Notes: generated by a model from the sequence alone, not told the origin. A stretch of DNA of 57,792 nt from Streptomyces sp. LUP47B (GCF_001746295.1 NZ_MJAH01000001.1:1461783-1519574), one strand, 5' to 3'; shown: positions 35,305 to 45,066, counted from the stretch's first letter. Numbers and translations are program-made.

Positions 35305-36447
35305 TCAGGCGGTGTGCAGGGTCAGGCCGTACCGGTTGAGGATCTCGTTGACGGGCTGGAACCAGGTCTCGCCGCCGCTGGAGCAGTTGCCCCAGCCGCC
35401 GGAGGTCACGCCCTGGGCCTGGTCGCCGCTGATGAACGAGCCGCCGGAGTCGCCGGGTTCGGCGCAGACGCTGGTCTTGGTCATCTGATACACGGCACCC
35501 TGGCTGTAGTTGACGGTCTCGTTCATCGCGAGGACCGTGCCGCAGTGCCAGTGGCTGGTCGATCCCGAGCGGCAGATCGAGGAGCCGACGGGCGCCACGT
35601 TCGACCCGCGCACGAGCTGGTCGGAGACGGTGCCCCAGCCGAGCACGACCGGGACGGTCCACCAGCCGCTGCCCACGTTGACCCAGGCGTAGTCGTTGTC
35701 CGGGAAGGACGAGCCCTGGAAGTTGCCGATGTAGCTGCGGTCCCAGCCGTAGACGCTGCCGGTGTGCTGGTCGCAGTGGCCGGCGGTGATGAAGCCGCCG
35801 TACACGGAGAAGCCGATGGAACAGCGGACGTTGCCGGTGTAGTAGGGGTCGCCGCCGACGGTTCCCGCGGCGAAGGTGGTCGGCGCGGCGGCCACCTCCC
35901 GCACGGTGACCGGGCCCGCCTGCCGGGCGCGGGCGACGAACTTCCGGACATCGTTGTCAGCCTGCCGGCCGCTGACGATGTTCACCACCACCGTGTTGGC
36001 CTTCACGTCGACGTGCCAGCTGCTGACGGCGTCCGGCGCGGAGACCTTGTCGATCCGGGCCTGGGTGGCGACGAGTTCGCGGGCGCTGTGCGTGACGGTG
36101 CGGACCGTGGCACCGGTGGCACGTATCTCGCGGAGGGCGGTGGCGGAGGCGTCGGGCGTGACGGCGACGGTCAACGTGCCCTTGGCGGCGTCGAACCAGG
36201 AGCCGCCGTACGAAGTACCCGCGGTCCGTTGGACCTTGGGCTCCAGCGCCGTGGCCCGCCGCTCGGCGGCGAGCCTTGCCTCGGCCTGCTGGCGCGAGAG
36301 TCCGAAGTCCCGCTGCATGGCGGAGAGGAGACCGGCGGAGGCGGGCGCCTTCTCGCCGGCGGTGGCGGGAACCGTGCCCGCGGCCGCCCCGGCGCCGAGC
36401 AGGAGCAGCACGGCCAGGCCCGCGCGCATGATTCTGGTGCGTCTCAT
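35305..36447 (-). CDS. Secreted streptogrisin-like serine protease (S1E) with propeptide
   Basis: A 380-residue preproenzyme: Sec signal (LAVLLLLGAGAAAGTVPATA), a propeptide of about 165 residues containing an alpha-lytic/streptogrisin pro-domain (GTLTVAVTPDASATALREI), and a ~190-residue mature protease. Catalytic triad: His in FITAGHC, Asp in PDNDYAWV, Ser in EPGDSGGSF; cysteine pairs fit the family disulfides. The ATG at 36447 has GAAGGG nine bases upstream; a TTG 24 bases earlier is rejected. Role: extracellular protein degradation during growth on protein or at development. A 16-base palindrome (36500-36515) lies 53 bases upstream. Confidence 0.95.
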   Translation of the reverse strand: MRRTRIMRAGLAVLLLLGAGAAAGTVPATAGEKAPASAGLLSAMQRDFGLSRQQAEARLAAERRATALEPKVQRTAGTSYGGSWFDAAKGTLTVAVTPDASATALREIRATGATVRTVTHSARELVATQARIDKVSAPDAVSSWHVDVKANTVVVNIVSGRQADNDVRKFVARARQAGPVTVREVAAAPTTFAAGTVGGDPYYTGNVRCSIGFSVYGGFITAGHCDQHTGSVYGWDRSYIGNFQGSSFPDNDYAWVNVGSGWWTVPVVLGWGTVSDQLVRGSNVAPVGSSICRSGSTSHWHCGTVLAMNETVNYSQGAVYQMTKTSVCAEPGDSGGSFISGDQAQGVTSGGWGNCSSGGETWFQPVNEILNRYGLTLHTA

Positions 36448-36499
36448 GGAGATTGCCCTTCGTCGTTCCAACGAGGTGGGGGTGGAACAGCAGAGTTCT

Positions 36500-36515
36500 C
36501 TGAGAGCGCTCTCAG
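36500..36515. promoter_or_regulatory. Perfect palindrome CTGAGAGCGCTCTCAG upstream of the protease, candidate LacI-type operator
   Basis: A 16-base perfect palindrome with central GCGC, the symmetry favoured by LacI-family repressors. It lies in the 217-base gap between the protease and thuA-like genes, closer to the protease, and could control either or both. Confidence 0.6.
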
Positions 36516-36664
36516 TGTGGCTCGGCAGAGCCTAGCCGCTCACCGTTGACAGGTCCATACCAATAGCGAAGTCGGCGGAAATCCCGGCACGCGGAACGTG
36601 GATTTCCTCCGGCCCATCCGGGGGAACACCCCAGGAGCCCGTTACTGCCCCACAAAGGAACAAG

Positions 36665-37375
36665 ATGACGCGTAAGAGAGCACTGGTGGTCCGAGGCGGC
36701 TGGGAGGGACATCAGCCGGTCAAGGCCACGGAGCTGTTCCTGCCCTTCCTGGAGAGCAGTGGCTACGACGTCCGGATCGAGGAATCGACCGATGTCTACG
36801 CCGACAGCGCCGAGATGGCCGCCACCGACCTCGTCGTGCAGTGCGTGACCATGTCGGAGATCACCGCCGAGCAGGTCTCGGGACTGAGCTCGGCCGTCAT
36901 GGCCGGTACCGGGTTCACCGGCTGGCACGGCGGGATCGCCGACTCGTTCCGTGCCTCCTCCGACTACCTCCATCTGGTGGGCGGCCAGTTCGCGACCCAC
37001 CCGGGCAAGGAACCGTGCGAGCGGCGGGGCGGCGAGGAGGACAACTTCCTGCCGTACACCGTCACCTTCACCGAGCTCGGCCGTGAACACCCCGTCACCG
37101 CGGGCATCGAGGACTTCGAGCTGCACACCGAGCAGTACTGGGTGCTCCACGACGACCTGATCGACGTCCTGGCCACCACCACCCACCCGGCACAGCCCTG
37201 GCAGCCCTGGCACCGGCCGGTCACCTCCCCGGCGGTCTGGGCCCGTGAATGGGGTGCCGGACGTGTCGTGGTGACGACACCCGGGCACAACCTCGAGGTC
37301 CTCGAGCACCCCGCCGTCCGTACCGTCATCGAGAGGGGCATGCTGTGGGCGACGCGCACCGCATCGGCGTCGTAG
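36665..37375 (+). CDS. ThuA-like domain protein
   Basis: A 236-residue ThuA-like protein (class I glutamine-amidotransferase-like fold): RALVVRGGWEGHQPVKATEL at the start, TGWHGGIADSFR near 85, HPVTAGIEDFELHTEQYW near 140, and PVTSPAVWAREWGAGRVVVT near the C-terminus. ThuA proteins take part in disaccharide (trehalose, sucrose) catabolism through 3-keto intermediates, usually beside Gfo/Idh/MocA oxidoreductases. That holds here: the next gene overlaps by 31 bases. AAGGA stands five bases before the ATG. The substrate sugar is unknown. Confidence 0.9.
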   Translation: MTRKRALVVRGGWEGHQPVKATELFLPFLESSGYDVRIEESTDVYADSAEMAATDLVVQCVTMSEITAEQVSGLSSAVMAGTGFTGWHGGIADSFRASSDYLHLVGGQFATHPGKEPCERRGGEEDNFLPYTVTFTELGREHPVTAGIEDFELHTEQYWVLHDDLIDVLATTTHPAQPWQPWHRPVTSPAVWAREWGAGRVVVTTPGHNLEVLEHPAVRTVIERGMLWATRTASAS

Positions 37376-38448
37376 GTCTCGGCGTCATCTCCCGCGCCTA
37401 CCTGGACACCCTCGTCGGCCACCCCGCCGTGCGCATCACCGCCGTCGCCGACCTGGACGCCTCCCGGTCGGCCGCCGTCGCCGCCCAACTGCCGGGAGTC
37501 CAGGCGCTGTCCGTCGAGGAGCTGCTACGCAGCCCGGACGTCGACACGGTGCTGAACCTCACCGTCCCCGCGGCGCACGCCGAGATCGCCCTCGGTGCCA
37601 TCGCCCACGGCAAGCACGTCTACGGCGAGAAGCCGCTGGCCGCCGAACTCACCGAGGCCCGCACCGTCCTGGAGGCCGCGGCGAAGGCGGCGGTCGGTGT
37701 GGGATGCGCGCCGGACACAGTCCTGGGCACCGGCGTCCAGACGGCCCGGGCGGCGGTGGAGGCCGGGGCCGTCGGCCGCCCGCTGTTCGCCTCGGCCGTC
37801 ATGGTCACCCCGGGCCACGAACGGTGGCATCCCCACCCGGACTTCTACTACACGGCCGGGGGCGGCCCCCTGCTGGACATGGGGCCCTACTACCTGTCCT
37901 CACTGGTGCATCTGCTGGGTCCGGTACGTGCCGTGATCGGTGCGTCCAGTCGGCTCCGCACCGAGCGGGTCATCGGGTCCGGCCCGCGCGCGGGCGAGCG
38001 AATACCGGTCGAGGTGGACAGCCATGTCTCCGGGGTCCTCGAACACGAGGGCGGGACCCTGACGACGATCACGACGAGCTTCGACGGCGTCGCCACCACG
38101 GCCGCGCCCATCGAGGTCCACGGCGACAAGGGCACCCTCATGGTCCCGGACCCGAACAACTTCGACGGCGACGTACGGCTCCTCGAACTCGGCGAGCGCG
38201 AGAAAGGGTGGCGCACGCTTCTGCCGTCCGCGGGCTACGTCGGCGCCGCCCGCGGCGTCGGACTGCTCGACTTCGTCGCCTCCGACGGACTGCGGGCACC
38301 ACGCGCGAGCGGTGAACTCGCCCTGCACGTACTGGAGACGATGACCGCCCTGCTGCGTTCGTCGGCCGAGGGGCGACGGATCGAGCTGTCGACGTCGGTG
38401 GAGCGGCCTGTTCCGGTGCCGCTGACACCTCCGCCGGAGTGGCGGTGA
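37345..38448 (+). CDS. Gfo/Idh/MocA-family NAD(P)-dependent oxidoreductase
   Basis: A 367-residue sugar oxidoreductase. The Rossmann motif IGVVGLGVISRAYLD is at the N-terminus, the family signature GKHVYGEKPLA near 92 contains the catalytic EKP lysine, and GGGPLLDMGPYYLSSLVHL near 173 holds the substrate-binding Asp. The GTG at 37345 lies inside the end of the thuA-like gene, behind GAGAGGGG, so the pair is translationally coupled. Probably oxidises or reduces a sugar or inositol derivative together with the ThuA-like protein. Its TGA abuts the stop of the convergent gene with no gap. Confidence 0.93.
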   Translation: MGDAHRIGVVGLGVISRAYLDTLVGHPAVRITAVADLDASRSAAVAAQLPGVQALSVEELLRSPDVDTVLNLTVPAAHAEIALGAIAHGKHVYGEKPLAAELTEARTVLEAAAKAAVGVGCAPDTVLGTGVQTARAAVEAGAVGRPLFASAVMVTPGHERWHPHPDFYYTAGGGPLLDMGPYYLSSLVHLLGPVRAVIGASSRLRTERVIGSGPRAGERIPVEVDSHVSGVLEHEGGTLTTITTSFDGVATTAAPIEVHGDKGTLMVPDPNNFDGDVRLLELGEREKGWRTLLPSAGYVGAARGVGLLDFVASDGLRAPRASGELALHVLETMTALLRSSAEGRRIELSTSVERPVPVPLTPPPEWR

Positions 38449-39927
38449 TCAGTCCACGGGCCAGGTGTGCGCGGGCGCGTTGAGATGCATGTAGTCCATG
38501 TAGGTCGTCGTCATCCGCCGCAGCGCCTCCTGACGGTCGCCGACGCCTGCCTTCTCCAGGTGGTGGACCGTCTCCGCCTGCCACAGGGCGCCGTTGCGGC
38601 CGGTGACGCAGCGCTGCTCGATGACGCCGAGCAGGGGCTCACGCCACTGCGCGTCCATGCCGGCCAGCTCCAGGCCCCGGTGGGCGAGGGGCAGTAGCCG
38701 CCGCAACACCAGTTCCGTGACCGGCACTTCGCCCGTCCCCGGCCAGTACAGGCGGGCGTCGATGCCGTCACGGGCGGCGGTGTGCAGGTTCTCCTCGGCG
38801 ACCGAGAAGGACATGCGCGTCCACACCGGCCGGTCCTCGTCGACCAGGGCGCGCGTCAGGCCGTAGTAGAAGGCGCCGTTGGCGATGATGTCGGCCACGG
38901 TGGGCCCGGCGGGCAGGACCCGGTTCTCGATGCGCAGGTGCGGGCCGCTGTCGGTGACGGCGTAGATCGGGCGGTTCCAGCGGTAGATCGTGCCGTTGTG
39001 CAGGGTCAGTTCGCCGAGTTCCGGAACCCGGCCGCTGTGCAGTGCTTCCCGCGGGTCCTCGTCGTCACAGATCGGCAGGAGCGCGGGGAAATAGCGCACG
39101 TTCTCCTCGAAGAGATCGAAGACGCTGGTGATCCACCGCTCCCCGAACCACACCCGGGGCCGTACGCCCTGGGCCTTGATCTCCTGGGGGCGGGTGTCGG
39201 TGGCCTGCTCGAAGAGCGGGATGCGGGTCTCGCGCCACAGCTCCTTGCCGAAGAGGAAGGGCGAGTTGGCCGCGAGGGCGATCTGCACGCCCGCGACGGC
39301 CTGTGCCGCGTTCCAGTAGGCCGCGAACTCCTTGGGAGCGACCTGGAGATGGAACTGCGTGCTGGTGCAGGCGGCCTCGGGGGTGATGGCGTCGGCGTAC
39401 ATCGCCAGGCGGTCCACGCCCTCCACCTTGATGCGCAGGTCCTCACCGCGCGCCGCGAAGATCTGCTCGTTGAGCAGCCGGTAGCGCGGATCGCCCGACA
39501 GAGCCGACTCGCCGACGTCCGCCTCGCCCAGGGTCGGCAGAATGCCCACCATGATCAGGTGCGCGCCGACGGCCGAGGCGCGTTCCTCGGCGTGGTTGAG
39601 GGCGTCACGGATCTCCTGCTCCCAGGAGCCGGGCCCGCCGGACAGGAGCCCGCGCGGCGGAATGTTGATCTCCAGGTTGAAGCGGCCCAGCTCGCTGGAC
39701 CAGGCGGGGTCGGCGATCGCCTGGAGCACCTCGGTGTTCCGCATCACCGGGAGGCCGTCCTCGCTCACCAGGTTGAGCTCGATCTCCAGCCCGACCTGCG
39801 GCCGCTCGCTCTCGAAGCCGGACTCGCGCAGCATCTGCGCGAGGACGTCGAGGCAGGTGTGCATCTTGTCCCGGTACCGTCGGCGGTCCTCCCGCGTGAA
39901 CACCAGGGCCGGCACGTCACGTCCCAT
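38449..39927 (-). CDS. Glutamate-cysteine ligase-type (GCS2) carboxylate-amine ligase
   Basis: A 492-residue member of the GCS2 family (ATP-grasp-like glutamine-synthetase fold). Motifs: QVGLEIELNLV near the N-terminus, RFNLEINIPPRGL, CTSTQFHLQVAPKEF, ANSPFLFGKELWRETR, TIYRWNRPIY and LRIENRVLPAGPTVADI. Streptomyces uses mycothiol rather than glutathione, so true gamma-glutamylcysteine synthesis is doubtful. Related YbdK/EgtA-type enzymes make gamma-glutamyl conjugates, so the substrate is open. The ATG at 39927 follows GGGAGG by four bases. A weak hairpin separates it from the GH31 gene upstream, so it is probably a separate unit. Confidence 0.88.
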   Translation of the reverse strand: MGRDVPALVFTREDRRRYRDKMHTCLDVLAQMLRESGFESERPQVGLEIELNLVSEDGLPVMRNTEVLQAIADPAWSSELGRFNLEINIPPRGLLSGGPGSWEQEIRDALNHAEERASAVGAHLIMVGILPTLGEADVGESALSGDPRYRLLNEQIFAARGEDLRIKVEGVDRLAMYADAITPEAACTSTQFHLQVAPKEFAAYWNAAQAVAGVQIALAANSPFLFGKELWRETRIPLFEQATDTRPQEIKAQGVRPRVWFGERWITSVFDLFEENVRYFPALLPICDDEDPREALHSGRVPELGELTLHNGTIYRWNRPIYAVTDSGPHLRIENRVLPAGPTVADIIANGAFYYGLTRALVDEDRPVWTRMSFSVAEENLHTAARDGIDARLYWPGTGEVPVTELVLRRLLPLAHRGLELAGMDAQWREPLLGVIEQRCVTGRNGALWQAETVHHLEKAGVGDRQEALRRMTTTYMDYMHLNAPAHTWPVD

Positions 39928-40002
39928 CGGGCCTCCCGAGTCCCCTCGGCGGATGCCTCTCCCGTCCCAGAGTCGCACCTCGGGAGCGCCCCGGACAGTC
40001 GG

Positions 40003-40025
40003 CGCACGCCGCCGGGCGGTGTGCG
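40003..40025 (-). terminator. Possible terminator after the GH31 gene
   Basis: CGCACGCCGCC (40003-40013) pairs with GGCGGTGTGCG (40015-40025) with one mismatch, 10 bases past the GH31 stop. The arms nearly touch, so the innermost pairs must open to form a loop. Confidence 0.35.
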
Positions 40026-40034
40026 ACGTCTTGC

Positions 40035-42051
40035 TCACAGAGCGTGCCCTCCGGCCCGTAGCCAGAGCGGGGCGGCGGTGAGGGGGATGCGGACCCGACG
40101 CCAGGCCGGTCCGGTCATCGGCCCTCCGGAGCCCGCGTAGGGCAGCCACTCCCCCGGCGGGAACCACACCTGTCTGCGTCCGCCCGGCGCGTACAAGGGG
40201 GCGACCAGCAGGTCGGGGCCGAGCAGGTACTGGAGGTCGGCCGCGTGGGCGTCCGGGCGGTCGGGGTGGTCCAGGGCCATGGGGCGGGCGAGCGGTTCCC
40301 CGGTGCGGACCGCTTCGGCGGCGGCGCGGTGGAGGTACGGCAGCAGGCTCGTGCGCAGCCGGGCCGCGTGCAGGACGGCCGTGTACGCCTCCTCGCCGAA
40401 GTCCCAGGGCAGCCGGGACGTCATGCCGTGGAACCGGCTGAGGGGTGACAGCAGACCGAACTGCGCCCAGCGGACGAAGAGTTCGGGATCGGGTGTGCCG
40501 TGGAAGCCGCCGATGTCGTGGCTCCAGAAGGGGTGACCGGAGAAGGAGAGCGAGAGGCCCGCGCGCAGGGTCGACGCGAGGTCCTGCCAGCTCGCGTCGG
40601 AGTCGCCGGTCCACTTGGCGCCGTGTCGCTGGCCGCCGGTCCAGGTGGAGCGGCCCCAGGTCAGGCCGTGGCCCGCGACCTCCCGGGTGATCTCGGCGAC
40701 CAGGTCGTTGAAGAGCAGGGGGTAGAGGTTGTGCAGCCGGTCGCCGGTCATGCCGTCGTACGCCACCGCCTCCGCGGGAACCGCCTCACCGAAGTCGGTC
40801 TTCAGGACCGAGACTCCGGTGGCCAGGGCCTGACGGACGCGCTCCCGGAACCAGTCGACGGCACCGGGGTGGGTCAGGTCGAGGACGGCCGAGTCCGGGT
40901 GCGCGCCGCCCCAGACCTGGCCGGTCCAGGTGGTGCCCGAAGGGGCGTGCAGGAACCAGCCGTTGCGGTCCGCCTCGGCGAAGTACGGGCTGTCGACGCT
41001 GATGTACGGGTTCATCCAGAGCGAGACGTGGAAGCCCTGTCCTGCGAGGTGGGTCATCAGCCCGCGGGGGTCCGGGAACGTCTCGGTGTCCCATTCCATG
41101 TCCGACCAGCAGCCGGGCCGCTGCCAGTAGGTGTCGATGTGCAACACGTCGCAGGGGAAGCCGAGTTCGCGGATACGGCGGGCTCTCTCGCGTACGTCGG
41201 CCGCGCTGTCCCGGCGGAACGCCGCCGGAGATCCAGGGGCCGAAGGCCCACTGCGGGGGCAGCAGGGCGGGGCCGGTCAGGTCGCGGTAGGTGCGCAGGC
41301 ACTCGGCGGGGGTGCCGGTGATCAGGTAGTAGTCGAGTTCCTCGTCGGGGACGGTCAGGGACCAGGCACCGGTGTTGCTGTGGGCGAGGTCGAAGGAGGC
41401 CGCGGTGGTGGTGTCCACGAGGACGGCGTAGCCCCGGCTGGAGAGCAGGAACGGGACGGCCTTGTAGGAGCGGGTGCCGGTCGAGCCCTGGGCGTCCTCG
41501 ACCCAGCAGTCGACGCGCTGGCCGCGCAGGTCGGGGCCGGTGAAGCGCTCGCCGAGGCCGTAGAAGTGCTCGTCGGGCTCGGTGAACCAGCTGTCATGGT
41601 GGGCGAGTCGGCCGTCCGGGAGTTCGGTGACACCGAGGGGCAGGACGGTCCCGCGGCCGCTGGGGTCGCTCACGTCGGTCGCCTGTTGGAGGTGATGATC
41701 CGTCAACTTCATCGCGAACGGCGCCAGACGGGCCTGGAGACACAGCGACTCGAGGTGGAGGGTGACGGCGTCCGGCGACTGCTCGACCGTGCAGCGGGTG
41801 TCCGTCGGCGCGGTGACGACGGACACCCGGGGCGCCGCCGGTACGCCGTCCCACCGCAGGGTGATCCGCAGGCAGTTGCCCGTCGCGGGGCGCAGCCGGA
41901 GGATGCCGCTACGTCCGGCCGCGGTGCGTACGTCGAGGGTCACGCCGTCCTTGTCCGCGGAGGCGACCCAGGCACCGGCCAAGGGATCCGGCGTGGCCGG
42001 GATCAGGGGTGGGGGCGGTGCCACCCAGGGCGCGCGGTCACGAGGATGCAT
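40035..42051 (-). pseudogene. GH31 alpha-xylosidase/alpha-glucosidase (YicI-like) interrupted by a frameshift
   Basis: Two reading frames together make a complete ~672-residue GH31 enzyme. The N-terminal frame (42051 to ~41220) starts MHPRDRAPW and carries FYGLGERFTGPDLRG and PPQWAFGPWISGG. The C-terminal frame continues FRRDSAADVRERARRIRELG with LHIDTYWQ, the nucleophile motif LKTDFGE (Asp-Phe-Gly-Glu as in YicI), acid/base GDSDASW, and FWSHDIGGF. The switch is at 41216-41222, where an extra G (or loss of two bases) after GGCGGC puts the ribosome in the wrong frame. Everything else is intact, so the break is recent, a sequencing error, or bypassed by slippage. It is the last gene of the sugar ABC operon and would cleave imported alpha-xylosides or alpha-glucosides. 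Confidence 0.88.
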
Positions 42052-42056
42052 GGCGT

Positions 42057-42884
42057 TCAGCCCCTCACGCTGCCCGCGGTGAGCCCGCCGACGATGAAAC
42101 GCTGGAAGACGGCGAAGACGCAGACCACCGGGATGCTGATGAGGGTGGCCGTGGCCATCAGGGCTCCCCACGACGTCCCGTGCTGCCCGACGAAGGCGTT
42201 GAGCAGGACGGTGACGGGCTGGACGCCCGGCCCCTCGGCGAGCGTGAGCCCGAACAGGAACTCTCCCCAGCCGATCAGGAAGGACAGTCCGGCTGCCGCG
42301 ACCACACCGGGCACCATGAGCGGCAGGACGACCCGCAGCAGCACACCGGGCAGTCCGCAGCCGTCGACCAGGGCCGCCTCCTCCAGCTCCGGGGACAGGC
42401 TGCGCATCACGGGCCGCAGCACGATCACCGTGAAGGGCAGCGTGAGCGTGGTGTCGGCGGCGATCAGGCCCAGGTAGGTGCCGGTGAGACCGGCCCGGCG
42501 TTCGAGGATGAACAGCGGTGCCGCCAGCACGATGGCGGGTGGGAGCTGGGCGACGAGGAGGGCGAGCACCATCGTGCCCGAGCCCCGCATGCGGATGCGG
42601 GCGAGGGCGTAGGCCAGCGGGACGCCGAGAAGCACCGTGAGCCCGACCACCCCGCAGGAGATGACCAGACTGTTGAGCAGGGCCCGGGTCAGGCCCTCGT
42701 ACCCCAGGGCCGTCGAGTAGTTCTCGCCGGTGACGGGGCTGGGCGCCCACTGCGGATCCGGCGTCTGGACGCGGTCCGGCCGGGTGAGGCTGGTCTTCAC
42801 CATCCAGTACACCGGCAGCAGGAAGACGGCGGTGATGAGCGTGGCGGTCGCGGTCAGCAGCCAGGGGTGGCGGGGTGGTCTCAT
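42057..42884 (-). CDS. Sugar ABC transporter permease (MalG-type)
   Basis: A 275-residue inner membrane permease of the carbohydrate uptake CUT1 family, with six predicted helices and the ATPase-coupling EAA loop EEAALVDGCGLPGVLLRVVL. It follows the MalF-type gene with an ATGA overlap (42881-42884), and its stop is five bases before the GH31 start. No ATPase gene is in the operon, as usual in Streptomyces, where MsiK serves many CUT1 systems. Confidence 0.95.
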   Translation of the reverse strand: MRPPRHPWLLTATATLITAVFLLPVYWMVKTSLTRPDRVQTPDPQWAPSPVTGENYSTALGYEGLTRALLNSLVISCGVVGLTVLLGVPLAYALARIRMRGSGTMVLALLVAQLPPAIVLAAPLFILERRAGLTGTYLGLIAADTTLTLPFTVIVLRPVMRSLSPELEEAALVDGCGLPGVLLRVVLPLMVPGVVAAAGLSFLIGWGEFLFGLTLAEGPGVQPVTVLLNAFVGQHGTSWGALMATATLISIPVVCVFAVFQRFIVGGLTAGSVRG

Positions 42885-43792
42885 ACGGCACCTCCCGCCG
42901 GTGCCTCGTCCTCGCGCCGCAGCCGTCCTACGTACCAGACGCCTGCCAGCAGGGGTACGACGAGCAGCAGCAGGCCGGCCGCGGCTCCCTGGCCGAACCG
43001 GAAGAACGTGAAGAACACCTCGTAGACGTAGAGGGAGAGCACGCGGGTGGCGTCGACGGGGCCGCCGCCGGTCATCACGTAGACGAGGTCGAAGACCTTG
43101 AAGGTGTAGAGAAGGCCGAGGAGCAGGACGGTCACCGAGACGGGCCGCATCAGCGGGAGGGTGATGTGGCGGAAGCGCTGCCAGGCGCTCGCTCCGTCGA
43201 TGGCGGCGGCCTCGTGGAGTTCGGGGTCGATGGTGTGCAGTCCGACCAGGAGCAGCAGCATGTTGAAGGGCACGCCGACCCAGACGTTGGCGAAGACCAC
43301 CCCCGCCATCGCGGTGGACGGGTCGGTGAGCCAGTCGTGGGAGAGACCGTTCGGGCCGACCACCCGGAACAGGGCGTTGTAGGCGCCGGACTCCGCGTCC
43401 AGCATCCAGCGGAAGAGGGTGCCGCTGACCACCGGGGGGAGCAGCCAGGCGACCAGCAGGAGGGAACGCAGCAGGCCGTTGAGGGGGAACGGGCGGGCGA
43501 AGAGCAGGGCGAGGGCGAAGCCGATCGTGAACTGGAGCAGCAGCGAGCCGAGGGTGAAGATCAGGGAGAGGCGTACGGAGTGCCAGAAGGCCGGATCACC
43601 GGTCACGGTCCGGTAGTTGTCCAGTCCGTTGAACCGCTCGGCCCCGCCGAGGAGTTGGCCCAGGTCGACGTCGTGGACGGACGTCCAGACGTTGTAGAGG
43701 AGCGGGTAGGCCAGGAAGAGCGCGAGGAAGGCCATGCCCGGCAGGCAGAAGAGGTAGCCGGTGCGGCGGCGGCGCGCGGAGGGCTGGTTCAT
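42881..43792 (-). CDS. Sugar ABC transporter permease (MalF-type)
   Basis: A 303-residue partner permease beginning MNQPSARRRRTGYLFCLPGM, with six helices and the EAA loop HEAAAIDGASAWQRFRHITL. Its ATG overlaps the binding-protein stop (43789-43792) and its own stop overlaps the MalG-type start, so all three components are translationally coupled. Confidence 0.95.
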   Translation of the reverse strand: MNQPSARRRRTGYLFCLPGMAFLALFLAYPLLYNVWTSVHDVDLGQLLGGAERFNGLDNYRTVTGDPAFWHSVRLSLIFTLGSLLLQFTIGFALALLFARPFPLNGLLRSLLLVAWLLPPVVSGTLFRWMLDAESGAYNALFRVVGPNGLSHDWLTDPSTAMAGVVFANVWVGVPFNMLLLLVGLHTIDPELHEAAAIDGASAWQRFRHITLPLMRPVSVTVLLLGLLYTFKVFDLVYVMTGGGPVDATRVLSLYVYEVFFTFFRFGQGAAAGLLLLVVPLLAGVWYVGRLRREDEAPAGGAV

Positions 43793-45021
43793 TGCTCGGC
43801 CAGAGCTTTGTCGATCTTTCCGGCGGCGGTCCTGGCCGCGGCGGACGGGGACGCGGATCCGGTGAGTACGGCCTGTTCCGCCTCCGCGACGGCCTGCGAG
43901 GCCTCGGCGTAGTGGGCGCCGTACTGGCGCGGCCTGGCCAGGGGCAGCTGGCTGAGGAAGAGCCGCAGGGCCGGGTCCGAGGCCCAGCTGCCCCGGTCGG
44001 CGAGGTCCTTGCGGGCGGGGAGTTCACCGAAGGAAACCAGGTACGGCACCAGGACCGAGGGGCGCTGTGTGTACTCCAGGACCTCCCACACCTTGTCCAC
44101 GTGCTTGCTGTTCGCCATCGCGACCCAGTTCTCCCCGCCGAGGCAGGTGGCTGCCTCCTTGTCGCGCGGCAGGGCGACGACGTTCCAGTCGAAGGCGGCC
44201 TTCTTCAGGGTGGGGATCTGCCACGGGCCGTTGATCTGCATCGCGGCGCGCTCGTCGAGGAAGCGGGTGTTGACGTCCTGCTGGGTCCAGCCCACGCACT
44301 GTTCGGACAGGGAGCCCTTGGCGATCAGTGCGTCCAGGAAGGTGAGCGCGGTGGCGCCGTAGGTGCGGAAGGTGTCCAGGTCGCCGCCCGCCTGCCAGAG
44401 GAACGGCAGGAACTGGAAGACGCCTTCCTCGGTGTTGATCGCGCTCAGCGCCAGGCCGTAGCGGTCGCCGCCGGTCAGTTTCTGGGCGGTGGAGGCCAGT
44501 TCGTCCCATGTGGTGGGAGGTTCGACGCCGGCGGATTTGAGCATGCGGGTGTTGCAGTAGAGGGCGAGGCAGTTGCTGTTGTTGGGGATGCCCAGCGTTT
44601 TCCCGCCCACCTGGCAGCCCTCCCAGGGGCCCTTGTAGTACTGGTCGGCCTGGCCCCATTTCTCGACTCGGGCGGTGAGGTCGGCCAGCAGATGACTGCC
44701 GCCGAGGGTGTTCATGGCGACGTTGTCGACGATGGCGAGGTCGGGCAGGTCGCCGGAGATCGCGCCCAGGGTGATCTGCCGGTCCAGCTCCGCGAACGGG
44801 AAGGTCCGCCGCTCGATCCGCACGTCCGGGACGCCGGCCTCGATGTCCTTGATCAGGCGGTTCATTCCGGGCTGGAAGTTGTCCAGGGTGAAGTAGTCCC
44901 ACCAGGTGAGGGTCACCGGGCCCGACGTGTCCGAGCTGCAGGAGGTCAGACCGAGAGCGGCGGTGGCCGCCGCCAGACCGGAGACATGCAGAAAGCCACG
45001 GCGGTCGAGGGGGTACGACAT
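43789..45021 (-). CDS. Sugar ABC transporter substrate-binding lipoprotein
   Basis: A 410-residue extracellular binding protein of CUT1 type. The N-terminus DRRGFLHVSGLAAATAALGLTSC combines a twin-arginine-like start with a lipobox (LTSC, Cys ~28). Solute-binding features include LTWWDYFTLDNFQPGMNRLI, GDLPDLAIVDN and AMQINGPWQIPTL. GGGAG lies six bases before the ATG. With a YicI-like GH31 gene in the operon, alpha-xylosyl or alpha-glucosyl oligosaccharides are the likely ligands (inference). The 45-base gap upstream of it separates it from the LacI-like sensor gene. Confidence 0.94.
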   Translation of the reverse strand: MSYPLDRRGFLHVSGLAAATAALGLTSCSSDTSGPVTLTWWDYFTLDNFQPGMNRLIKDIEAGVPDVRIERRTFPFAELDRQITLGAISGDLPDLAIVDNVAMNTLGGSHLLADLTARVEKWGQADQYYKGPWEGCQVGGKTLGIPNNSNCLALYCNTRMLKSAGVEPPTTWDELASTAQKLTGGDRYGLALSAINTEEGVFQFLPFLWQAGGDLDTFRTYGATALTFLDALIAKGSLSEQCVGWTQQDVNTRFLDERAAMQINGPWQIPTLKKAAFDWNVVALPRDKEAATCLGGENWVAMANSKHVDKVWEVLEYTQRPSVLVPYLVSFGELPARKDLADRGSWASDPALRLFLSQLPLARPRQYGAHYAEASQAVAEAEQAVLTGSASPSAAARTAAGKIDKALAEQ

Positions 45022-45066
45022 GGTCTGCTCCCAAAGGTTCGATGATCGGGCACAGAAACCGACGTA

